Shown piece by piece: positions 16,205-24,945 of a stretch of 33,885 nt of DNA. Each line of letters begins with the position of its first letter. Positions within the stretch are counted from its first letter, which is position 1. The notes under the pieces are model-generated. The model was not told the DNA's origin and did no database searches. It saw nothing but the letters and a program-made list of their open reading frames with translations. Where the stretch lies: NCBI RefSeq assembly GCF_030657435.1, contig NZ_JAUTWS010000055.1:1-33885 (forward strand), written 5' to 3'. The DNA is from Paracraurococcus lichenis (lineage in GTDB: Bacteria; Pseudomonadota; Alphaproteobacteria; Acetobacterales; Acetobacteraceae). The translations under genes were made by a program, and so were the position numbers.

Positions 16205-16678
16205 TTGGAAGCGCTGCAAGCTTTGTCGGAATGGTCGGTCGCGGCTTCGCTGCGTCAGTCCAGGATCGCCTACCCGTTGGCGAACGCGGCACATATCGCA
16301 TCGATCGGCATGCTGCTCGGATCTATTGTGACGTTGGATCTCCGGCTGCTCGGGCTGTTTCGGGACCATTCGCTTGCGGATCTCGGACCACCTCTCTGGC
16401 GGGTCGCCACTTGCGGCCTCGTCCTCGCGTTGGCGACGGGTTTCCTGCTGTTCAGCACACGGCCGCTGACCTACGCGGCGAACCCTGCGTTCCTCGCCAA
16501 ACTCGGCTTGATCGGGCTCGGCATGCTCAATGTCCTCACGCTGCGCTACAACCGCCATTGGCGCCAGACCATCGCCGGCGCTGGGGTGCATGGCTCGGTG
16601 CGGGTTGCGGCCTTTGTCTCGATGGTCGTCTGGCTTGGGGCGGTGGTCGCAGGGCGATGGATCGGCTTCCTCCAATAG
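16205..16678 (+). CDS. DUF6644-like four-helix membrane protein
   Basis: 157 aa, starting at TTG 16205, eleven bases after the DUF6152 stop; no better start is visible. Four hydrophobic segments lie at about residues 24-50, 62-84, 95-113 and 129-153. Conserved features are 'AYPLANAAHIASIGMLLG' with a His in helix 1, 'DLRLLGLF', 'TGFLLFST' and 'NPAFLAKLGLIGLGMLNV'. Buried His and Asn residues are seen in cytochrome-like or copper-handling small membrane proteins, but no function is established. Co-transcription and a shared role with the DUF6152 protein are likely. Confidence 0.8.
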   Translation: MEALQALSEWSVAASLRQSRIAYPLANAAHIASIGMLLGSIVTLDLRLLGLFRDHSLADLGPPLWRVATCGLVLALATGFLLFSTRPLTYAANPAFLAKLGLIGLGMLNVLTLRYNRHWRQTIAGAGVHGSVRVAAFVSMVVWLGAVVAGRWIGFLQ

Positions 16679-16877
16679 CGTGTGGCCACATCGCCGAGCG
16701 GAAAGCCAACGTCCGCACGACGGCGAATTACGCCGCCAGTTCAGTGACCAGATGCTGCAGGCACCATAGGCCTCGGACATCCACACCAGATCGGACATGC
16801 CCACCCGCCGGTCAAATGACCGTCAGATCAAGTCCATACTTCTACAGGTGAAAGCGAACCACATCACCGCAGGCTGA

Positions 16878-17861
16878 TCACTCGGCAAGAAAGCGGTGCA
16901 GCGTGGCCGAGCGGAACACCTCGCCCGGCCGCAGCACCGTCGAGGGAAAGGCAAGCAGGTTTGGCGAATTCGGGAAATGCTGGGTCTCCAGGCAGAGGCC
17001 ATCGCCCTGCCGGTAGGGACGCGCGGATGAGCCGACCAGCGTGCCGTCCAGGAAGTTGCCACTATAGAATTGCAGCCCGGGCTGGTCGGTGTGGATCTCC
17101 ATCACCCGTCCGGAGAGCGGGTCGCGCAGCCGGGCGGCAAGGCCGAACTCGCCCGGCGCCTTGTCCAGCACCCAGTTATGGTCATAGCCACGGGCCGCGA
17201 GGAGCTGCGGATGCCCCTCCCGCAGCCGGGCGCCGATCGGCGTCGGCCGGGTAAAGTCGAAGGGCGTGCCGGCGACCGGGTCGAGGGCGCCTGTCGGGAT
17301 GAGCGTGGCGTCAACCGGTGTGTAGGCCCTGGCATTCAGCCGCAGTTCGTGTCCCTCGATGGAACCGCGGCCTTCGCCCGCCAGGTTGAAGTAGCCATGG
17401 CTGGTGAGGTTGAGCACCGTCAGGCGGTCCGTACGCGCCTCGTAGTCGATCCGGAACTCGTCGGTCTCGGTCAGCGTGTAGGTCACGCGGACATCGAGGG
17501 TGCCGGGATAGCCCTCCTCCCCCTCCGGGCTTTGGCGGGTCAGGGCAACCGCAAGCCCCTGCTGGGAAGGTATCGCCTCGGCCGACCAGACCTGCCGGTC
17601 GAAGCCGGCCCTACCGCCATGGAGGGAGTTCGGTCCGTCATTGGCGTTGAGCCGGTAGTCCACGCCGTCCAGCCTGAAGCGCCCTCCAGCAATGCGGTTG
17701 CCATAACGGCCGATCAGCGCACCGAAATACGGGCTGTGCGTGACATAATCCTCCAGCCGCGGCAGGCCGAGGACGACGTTGTCCAGGTGCCCAACCCGGT
17801 CGGGAACTCGCAGCGCGGCGACGATGCCGCCATAGGTCTTGCATGTGATGCTCATTGGCAT
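16878..17861 (-). CDS. galM: Aldose 1-epimerase, N-terminally short
   Basis: 327 aa, GalM family: interconverts alpha and beta anomers of aldoses such as galactose or arabinose in the cytoplasm. Motifs: 'YFGALIGRYGNRIAGG', 'GPNSLHGGRAGFDRQVW' (first His), 'VLNLTSHGYFNLAG' (catalytic His), 'RGYDHNWVLD' and 'CLETQHFPNSPN' (catalytic Glu). I chose ATG 17861 because GGAGG, which lies inside the SDR coding sequence, is 8 bases upstream. The family usually has about 15-25 more residues before 'YGGIVAALRVPDR', so the 5' end seems trimmed where it joins the broken SDR gene. All catalytic residues remain, so activity is possible. It belongs functionally with the arabinose genes that follow. Confidence 0.85.
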   Translation of the reverse strand: MPMSITCKTYGGIVAALRVPDRVGHLDNVVLGLPRLEDYVTHSPYFGALIGRYGNRIAGGRFRLDGVDYRLNANDGPNSLHGGRAGFDRQVWSAEAIPSQQGLAVALTRQSPEGEEGYPGTLDVRVTYTLTETDEFRIDYEARTDRLTVLNLTSHGYFNLAGEGRGSIEGHELRLNARAYTPVDATLIPTGALDPVAGTPFDFTRPTPIGARLREGHPQLLAARGYDHNWVLDKAPGEFGLAARLRDPLSGRVMEIHTDQPGLQFYSGNFLDGTLVGSSARPYRQGDGLCLETQHFPNSPNLLAFPSTVLRPGEVFRSATLHRFLAE

Positions 17862-17862
17862 A

Positions 17863-18626
17863 GACCCAGCCTCCATCGACGATGTAGCACTGTTTCGTCA
17901 TAGCGCCGCTGTCCTCCGCCGCCAGGAACAGCCCGAGACGGGTGACGTCGTCCGCATCGAGCTTTCGCTTCAGGCACTGGCGAGCCATCAGCTCCCGCTC
18001 GCCTTCAGGCGGCAGCCAGTGCTGCGCCTGGCGCTCGGTAATGATCCAGCCGGGGGCGACGGAATTGACCCTGAAGCGGTCCGGCTCCCAGTCGCGGGCG
18101 AAGGGGCTGGTCAGGCCGAGCACCGCCGATTTCGCTGCCCTATAGGCCGCCATTCCGCCCTGCCCGATCATCCAGGAGACCGAGCCCATATTGACGATGG
18201 AGCCCCCGCCCGCCGCGCGTATCATTGGGTGGACGGCCTCCACCGCGAAGAATGATGGCGAAGATTCACCGCAAAGCGCTCGTCCCAATACTCGGGCGCC
18301 ACCGTTTCAGCTGGATGGCGGTCGTCGCGGGTGGCGTTGTTGACCAGCACGCTGACGGGCCCGTGCATCGCTGCCGCATCCTCGATCGCCGCACGCATCG
18401 CCGCGATATCGCGCAGGTCGCAGGGGAGGAAGAGCGGTGTGGGCGGCCCCTCCTACACCAGCCTCGCAAACAGGGCCTCGCTCGCCGCGCGGTCGATGTC
18501 GAGGAAGGCGACGCGGCTGCCCTGTTCGCAGAAACGGCGGACGATTTGCGCGCCGGTGTCGGAGCCGCCGCCAGTTGCGGTGGCGGATCGACCAGCCAGG
18601 CTGCGATAGCAGGCCCAGGCGGGCAT
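17863..18626 (-). pseudogene. SDR-family sugar dehydrogenase, broken by a stop and a frameshift
   Basis: Begins at ATG 18626 with GGGAG upstream. The first part reads 'TGGGSDTGAQIVRRFCEQG' (the cofactor motif, normally SGIG, is altered). An in-frame TAG at 18455-18453 follows 'ALFARLV'; coding resumes with 'PLFLPCDLRDIAAM' and 'VLVNNATRDDRH'. A missing T near 18250 shifts the frame at 'NLRHH', and the rest continues as 'FFAVEAVHPMIRAAGGGSIV', 'SVSWMIGQGGMAAYRAAKSA' (YxxxK) and 'MTKQCYIVDGGWV'. The normal stop after GGWV is also lost and the frame runs into galM. Family context points to an aldose (arabinose or galactose) 1-dehydrogenase; that is inference. Confidence 0.85.
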
Positions 18627-18711
18627 CGGTTATCTCCCTTTGGTGTTGACGTTGCCGCAGCGGCGCTGGGCTGCCACCTTGCGCCGCAAGCATGACGCGG
18701 AGGGACGTCGC

Positions 18712-19584
18712 ATGGCGGCGAGGATCGCGGTAGCGGCAGGCAACACGCTCGGTGAGGGGCCGCACTGGGACGCTGCAGCCGTCGCACTGTACTGGGTAGA
18801 TATTGTCGAGCGGCAGGTCTGGCGCTGGCACCCCGCAAGTGACGCACGGTGCGTCTGGCCGCTGCCGGAAAGCGTCTCCGCTGTTTTCCCGCGGCGCGGC
18901 GGCGGGCTGCTGGTGACGCTGGCAAGCGGCATCGCCTTCCTGTCGGAGCATGGTGCGGTGGAACGCTGGGTGGCTCCCGACCCGGTTGCGGGCAACCGTG
19001 CCAATGACGCACGCTGCGACGCGGCGGGCCGGCTCTGGCTCGGCACCATGCAGAACAATATCGGCCCCCAGAAGGAGGACCTGCCGGTGACGCGCGCCAC
19101 CGGCGGGCTGTTCCGCATCGACCCGGACGGCACCGTCACGCGCTGGGCGGAGGGGGTGGGCATCACCAATGCCCTGGCCTTCTCGCCCGATGGCAAGCGG
19201 CTCACCTTCGCCGACAGCGAGGCCAACCGCATCGACATCTTCGATGTCGATCCGGCCAGCGGCACGCTCGCCAACCGCCGCCGCTTCGTCGAGGGCGGGC
19301 CCGGCGTGCCGGACGGCGGCACCATGGATGCCGAGGGCTGCCTGTGGAATGCCCGCTTCGGCGCGAGCCGGCTGATCCGCTACCGCCCCGACGGCAGCGT
19401 CGAGCGCGAGGTGCCGCTGCCCTGCGCGCAGCCCACCTCCTGCGTCTTCGGCGGGCCGGATTTGCGGACGCTCTACATCACCTCGGCCCGTGTCGGCATG
19501 GCGCAGCCCGGCCCGGCGGACGGCGCGCTGCTCGAGCTCGCCGTCGATGTGCCGGGCCTGCAAGCGCACCCCTTCGCCGGGTAG
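18712..19584 (+). CDS. SMP-30/gluconolactonase-family sugar lactonase
   Basis: 290 aa, a six-bladed beta-propeller lactonase of the SMP-30/gluconolactonase/LRE family. ATG 18712 follows GGAGG by 8 bases and starts the normal N-terminus, although the frame is open earlier. Expected metal and catalytic positions are visible: 'LGEGPHWD' (Glu15), 'ANDARCDAAGRLWLGTM', 'GITNALAFSPDG' (Asn) and 'TFADSEANRI' (Asp). It hydrolyses a sugar lactone to the acid in the cytoplasm. It is divergent from the broken SDR, whose product would have supplied the lactone, and it converges on the arabinofuranosidase gene. A role in oxidative arabinose or galactose breakdown is inferred. Confidence 0.9.
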   Translation: MAARIAVAAGNTLGEGPHWDAAAVALYWVDIVERQVWRWHPASDARCVWPLPESVSAVFPRRGGGLLVTLASGIAFLSEHGAVERWVAPDPVAGNRANDARCDAAGRLWLGTMQNNIGPQKEDLPVTRATGGLFRIDPDGTVTRWAEGVGITNALAFSPDGKRLTFADSEANRIDIFDVDPASGTLANRRRFVEGGPGVPDGGTMDAEGCLWNARFGASRLIRYRPDGSVEREVPLPCAQPTSCVFGGPDLRTLYITSARVGMAQPGPADGALLELAVDVPGLQAHPFAG

Positions 19585-19590
19585 CGCCCC

Positions 19591-19606
19591 GCGACGCTTC
19601 GGTCGC
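19591..19606. terminator. Small hairpin between convergent genes
   Basis: GCGAC (19591-19595) and GTCGC (19602-19606) flank a GCTTCG loop in the 31-base gap between the lactonase and arabinofuranosidase stops. The stem is only 5 bp and there is no U-tract; this is a weak candidate for a shared terminator. Confidence 0.25.
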
Positions 19607-19615
19607 CCGGCCGCC

Positions 19616-21166
19616 TCAGCTTGCGGCACGCAGGCGGATGACGTTCCAGGAGGCCGGCGGCAGCGTGGCGCCGACACGCTCGCCCGCGATCTCCACGCCG
19701 CCCAGCCTCACCGGCGCGACGCGGTCCGGTGCCTCCCTGGTGTTCACCGCCTGCGGGTCATCATGGCTGAGTTGGTGCGCGCTCTCGAGCACGAGGCCCT
19801 TGAAGCCGCGCGCCACCGTCTCGAAGGGCATCGGCTCGCTCAGGTGGCGGTTGAGGGCGAAGATGGTGAGATGGCCACCCGCCGCGTCATGCACGACGGA
19901 GAGCTTGCAATAGGGCGTCTCCGGCAGCGGGAAGCGGTGGTCGTCGGAGCCACGCGGGTCGTAATAGGTCGCGGCATAGGTTGGGCTGTCGAGCCGCGCC
20001 TGCAGCACCCGGCCGCGGCCGAGATTGCTGAAGTCGGCAAAGGGAAAAAAGATGGTCTGCCGCCAGGCCGGGCCGCCGTTCTCCGTCATGATCGGCGCGA
20101 TAGCATTGACGAGCTGCGCCAGGCAGGCCGACTTCACCCGGTCCGCATGATTGAGCAGCGAGATGCAGGCGCCCCCGAAGGCGAGGGCGTCCTCCATGGT
20201 GTAAACCTCTTCCAGGATATGCGGCGCGACGGGCCAGCCCGGCTTCACCCGGTCGGCGGCCCGCCGGCGGGTGCGGTACCAGACATTCCACTCGTCGAAG
20301 CTCAACATGATCCGCTTGCGCGAGCGGCGGCGCGCCGCGACCGAATCCGCGATCGCCACCACCTCCTCGATGAACCAGTCCATCATGTCTGGGCTGGCGA
20401 GGAAAGCGCCGGTGTCCTGGGCGTAGTTGTTCAGATAGGTGTGGAGCGAGATGTAGTCCACATGGTCGAAGGTGTGCTCCAGCACCTTGTCCTCCCAGGC
20501 GCCGAAAGTGGCCATGGTGCGAGAGGACGAGCCACAAGCTGACAGCTCGATGGAGGGGTCGAGCCACTTCATCAGCTTCGCCGTCTCGGCGGCGACGCGG
20601 CCATATTCCTCGGCAGTCTTGCGCTCCATCTGCCACGGCCCGTCCATCTCGTTGCCGAGGCACCAGAACTTCACGTCATGCGGCTGTTCCCAGCCGTGCG
20701 CGCGGCGGAGGTCGGACCAGGCGGTGCCACCGTGATGGTTGCAATATTCCAGCAGGTTGCGCGCGGCATCCGGCCCGCGGGTGCCGAGATTGACCGCCAT
20801 CATCGGCTCGATGCCGGCGGCGCGGCACCAGTCCATGAACTCGTTGGTGCCGAACTGGTTGGTCTCGGTGGACATCCAGGCGAGGTCGAGGCGACGCGGC
20901 CGCTGCTCAACCGGGCCGACGCCGTCTTCCCAATTGTAGCCCGACACGAAATTGCCGCCGGGGTAGCGCATGATGGTTGGCGCGAGCTCCTTCACCAGCG
21001 CCAGGACATCACCGCGGAAGCCGCGTGCATCTGCCGTCGGGTGGCCCGGCTCGTAGATGCCGCCATAGACGCAGCGGCCGAGATGCTCGACGAAGGCGCC
21101 GAAGAGCCGGCGGTCGGTCTCGCCGATCGCGAAGTCACGGTCGACCAGGGCCTCTACCTTGCGCAT
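19616..21166 (-). CDS. abfA: Alpha-L-arabinofuranosidase, GH51
   Basis: 516 aa, full length for intracellular GH51. ATG 21166 follows GAGGAAACCC. Hallmarks: 'LFGAFVEHLGRCVYGGIYEP', 'MRYPGGNFVSGYNWEDGVGP' and 'NEFMDWCRAAGIEPMMAVNLG'. The acid/base is Glu173 in 'CLGNEMDGPWQ' and the nucleophile is Glu292 in 'LSFDEWNVWY'. No signal peptide, so it acts in the cytoplasm on imported arabinose-bearing oligosaccharides and releases L-arabinose. It is the last gene of the importer operon, 13 bases after the OppF-type ATPase. That position strongly suggests that the importer's substrate is an arabino-oligosaccharide. Confidence 0.95.
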   Translation of the reverse strand: MRKVEALVDRDFAIGETDRRLFGAFVEHLGRCVYGGIYEPGHPTADARGFRGDVLALVKELAPTIMRYPGGNFVSGYNWEDGVGPVEQRPRRLDLAWMSTETNQFGTNEFMDWCRAAGIEPMMAVNLGTRGPDAARNLLEYCNHHGGTAWSDLRRAHGWEQPHDVKFWCLGNEMDGPWQMERKTAEEYGRVAAETAKLMKWLDPSIELSACGSSSRTMATFGAWEDKVLEHTFDHVDYISLHTYLNNYAQDTGAFLASPDMMDWFIEEVVAIADSVAARRRSRKRIMLSFDEWNVWYRTRRRAADRVKPGWPVAPHILEEVYTMEDALAFGGACISLLNHADRVKSACLAQLVNAIAPIMTENGGPAWRQTIFFPFADFSNLGRGRVLQARLDSPTYAATYYDPRGSDDHRFPLPETPYCKLSVVHDAAGGHLTIFALNRHLSEPMPFETVARGFKGLVLESAHQLSHDDPQAVNTREAPDRVAPVRLGGVEIAGERVGATLPPASWNVIRLRAAS

Positions 21167-21179
21167 GGGTTTCCTCGTG

Positions 21180-22009
21180 TCAGGGAATTGCGTGGGACCG
21201 AAGGGCATCGCCGGCCCAGGCGCCGTCGATGGACAGCACCGAATCCTTCAGCAGTTTGGAATAGGGATGCCGCGGCACTGTCAGCACCTGCTCGGCCGCG
21301 CCGCTCTCCACCACCTCGCCCTGCCGCATGACAATGACGCGGTCGCTGACGTAATAGGCAGTGGCGAGGTCGTGGGTGATGTAGATGATTGAGACGCGCA
21401 GTTCGTCCCGCAGCGTACGGAAGAGGTTGGTCACCGTCATGCGCAGCGAGGCGTCGATCATCGAGACCGGCTCGTCCGCCACGATTAGCGCCGGGCGCGG
21501 GATCAGGGCGCGGGCGATGGCAGTGCGCTGCAGCTGCCCGCCCGAGAGCTCGTGCGGGAAGCGGCCTTTGACCTCGGCCAGCGAAAGCCCGACCTGGTGC
21601 AGCGCCTCGTCGGCCATGGCCTCGGCCGCCACCCGCGTCGCGGCGCCGCGGAAGCGGGCGGCGGCGGCGTAGAGATAACGGTCCACGCGCTTCAGCGGGT
21701 TGAAGGCCTCGAAGGGATTTTGGAAGATCGGCTGGACGTGCCGCATGAAGTCCAGCCGGTCGCGGCGGGAGCGGATCTCGCGCAGGTCACGGCCCTGAAA
21801 GCGGATAGCGCCCTCGCTCGGTGCGGTCATGGCCAGCACCATGCGAGCCAGGGTGGTCTTGCCGCTGCCGCTCTCGCCGATCACGGCGAAGACCTCTGGC
21901 TGCTCCGCCGAAAGCGTGAAGTCCACATCCGCCACGGCGCGAGTGCGGCGGCGGGAGAAGAGGCCACCGCTGAAGCTTCGGCCGACATGGTCCACCTGGA
22001 GCAGCGCGG

Positions 22010-22013
<4 letters not shown>
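21180..22013 (-). CDS. Oligosaccharide ABC transporter ATPase, OppF-type
   Basis: 277 aa. Walker A 'GESGSGKTT', Q-loop 'PIFQNPFEAFNP', signature 'LSGGQLQRTAIARAL', Walker B 'LIVADEP' and switch His in 'IYITHDLATA'. All are intact. The C-terminal extension is short and there is no 'P..GC.F..RC' motif, typical of OppF subunits with partial tails. Its ATG overlaps the OppD stop by 4 bases, implying coupled translation. It pairs with the next gene as the ATPase heterodimer under the two permeases. The family name comes from peptide transporters, but neighbours indicate a sugar-oligomer substrate. Confidence 0.92.
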
Positions 22014-23052
<1,039 letters not shown>

Positions 23053-23053
<1 letters not shown>

Positions 23054-23919
23054 CAGCCCGCTCCCCCGCCGATGCGTGCGAGGCGGCTGCGCGGGTCGAT
23101 ATACTCATTCATCGAGACCGAGAGCAGGAAGAGACCGATGAAGAGCATCGCCACCAGCGCGACTGGTGCCGCGATCCACCACCAAATGCCGGCGACCATG
23201 GCGGTGTGCTGGTTCGCCCAGTAGACCATGCCGCCGATGGTCGGCGTGTTCACATCGGTGAAGCCGAGGACGGAGAGGGTCACCTCCAGACCGATCGACC
23301 AGTTCAGGTTGTTCATGGTGGTCGAGAAGACGATGGGCAGGACGTAGGGCAGGTGCTCCTGGAGCACGATCCTCGGCGTGCCCATGCCGGAGAAGACGGC
23401 TTGGCGGGTGAACTCCCGCGTCTTCAGGCTCATTGCCACCGAGCGGATCAGCCGCGCGTCGTAAGACCAGCCGAGGCAGGCCATGACGACGGCGAGCAGG
23501 CCCCAGGACATGCTGTCCCGCAGCACGAAGTAGAACAGGACCAGGATGGGGAAGAGCGGGACGACGATGAAGGTGTCGTTCACCGACATCAGCACCCGGT
23601 CCACAGCGCCACCGAGGTAGCCCGAGAGCAGCCCGACAGTCAAAGACAGCACGCGGCTGATGAGCGCGACGGTGATGCCAAAGAGCAGCGTGTTGCGGGC
23701 GGCGACGGTCAGCTGCCAGAACACGTCCTGGCCGCGGGAATTGGTGCCGAGCCAGTACTCGGCCGAGGGCGGCACGTCCGGCGGCACGACGTAGACGTCG
23801 AGCGGCGGGTAGGGCGAGACGAAGGACAGCGCGGCCACTACCAGCACGATACCGGTTAGCAGCAGGCCGAGGGCGAATTCCCAATTGGTCCGCAGTAGGT
23901 CGCGCAGGATGGCGAGCAT
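23053..23919 (-). CDS. ABC transporter permease, OppC/DppC-type
   Basis: 288 aa inner-membrane subunit. An N-terminal helix (about 16-37) is followed by the usual periplasmic loop 'PPSAEYWLGTNSRGQDVF' and five core helices from 'TLLFGITVALISRVLSLTVG' to 'APVALVAMLFIGLFLLSVS'. The EAA-type coupling loop is 'RQAVFSGMGTPRIVLQEHLP'. It overlaps both neighbours by one base. It forms the translocation channel with the OppB-type subunit. Confidence 0.92.
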
Positions 23920-24935
23920 CAGTGGCCCCCTTCCGCCGCCTGGACGCGCGGATCGATCAGCGGGTGCAGCAGGTCGATGACCAGTACCGCAGTGGCAACG
24001 GTGACTATGGAGATGGTGGCGACGCCGAGCACAAGGCTGTAGTCGCCCTTATGCACAGCCTCGACCAGCAGGGTACCGATGCCGGGGTAGCCGAAGACCT
24101 GCTCGGTGATGATAGCACCGTTGAAGATGGCGCCGATCGACATGGCGAGGCCGGTGATTTGCGGCGTGATGGCGTTGCGCATGACATAGGCGACGAGGAT
24201 CCTCCGCCGCGGCACGCCGGCGAGTTCCGCATAGGTCACGTAGTCGTCCGTCACCACGTTGGAGACGAGAGAGCGCATGCCGAGAAACCAACTGCCGATA
24301 CCAATCAGCACCAGCGACAGCGCCGGCAGGATGGAATGCCGCAGCACGCTGAGGGCGAAGTCGAGGCTGAAACCCTGCTCCACATTCATCCCAGACCCGC
24401 CGCTGATCGGCAGCACCGGCCAGACATAGCCGAATAGGATGAGCAGGACTAAGGCAACGATGTAGTAGGGGATGGGGTGCACGGCCATGGCCAGTAGCCC
24501 GACCAGCTTCAGCGCGCGGTTGTGACGGTAATAGCCGGCGAGGCCGCCCAGCAGGTTGCCGATGACCCAGGAGAGCAGGGTCGAGACCAGCAGCAGCCCC
24601 ACTGTCCAGGGCGCCGCCCGGGCGATCAGCGTCGAGACCAGCGTCGGGAAGGCGGAGAGGGAGGGGCCGAAATCGCCGACCACCACTCGGCCCCAGAAAC
24701 CGATATACTGCTGCAGCAGCCCGCCCTCCAGCCCGTAGAGCGAGCGCAGCGACCGGCGCATTTCCTCCACCGCCTCCGGGCTGGTGCCGCCAAAGGCGGT
24801 GGCCGCGGCCACGGTCTGCTCGACCGGATCGATCGGCGTCGCATGGCTGATCAGGAAGGTGATGTTCACCCCGATGAAGACCACCAGGGTGAACTGCCCG
24901 AAGCGCTTCAGCAGGTAACGGGCATAGGCCGGCAT
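23919..24935 (-). CDS. ABC transporter permease, OppB/DppB-type
   Basis: 338 aa inner-membrane subunit. 'YLLKRFGQFTLVVFIGVNIT' is the first helix, followed by the characteristic long periplasmic loop with 'YGLEGGLLQQYIGFWGRVVVGDFG'. Five further helices and an EAA-type loop ('TYAELAGVPRRRILVAYVMRN') precede 'AIFNGAIITEQVFGYPGIGTLL', an OppB hallmark. It starts 10 bases after the stop of the binding-protein gene. Confidence 0.92.
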   Translation of the reverse strand: MPAYARYLLKRFGQFTLVVFIGVNITFLISHATPIDPVEQTVAAATAFGGTSPEAVEEMRRSLRSLYGLEGGLLQQYIGFWGRVVVGDFGPSLSAFPTLVSTLIARAAPWTVGLLLVSTLLSWVIGNLLGGLAGYYRHNRALKLVGLLAMAVHPIPYYIVALVLLILFGYVWPVLPISGGSGMNVEQGFSLDFALSVLRHSILPALSLVLIGIGSWFLGMRSLVSNVVTDDYVTYAELAGVPRRRILVAYVMRNAITPQITGLAMSIGAIFNGAIITEQVFGYPGIGTLLVEAVHKGDYSLVLGVATISIVTVATAVLVIDLLHPLIDPRVQAAEGGH

Positions 24936-24945
24936 GCCGCGCGCC

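Noticed and set aside
18307..19677. 456-codon open frame on the minus strand
   Set aside because: Antisense to the intact lactonase and out of frame with the SDR remnant.
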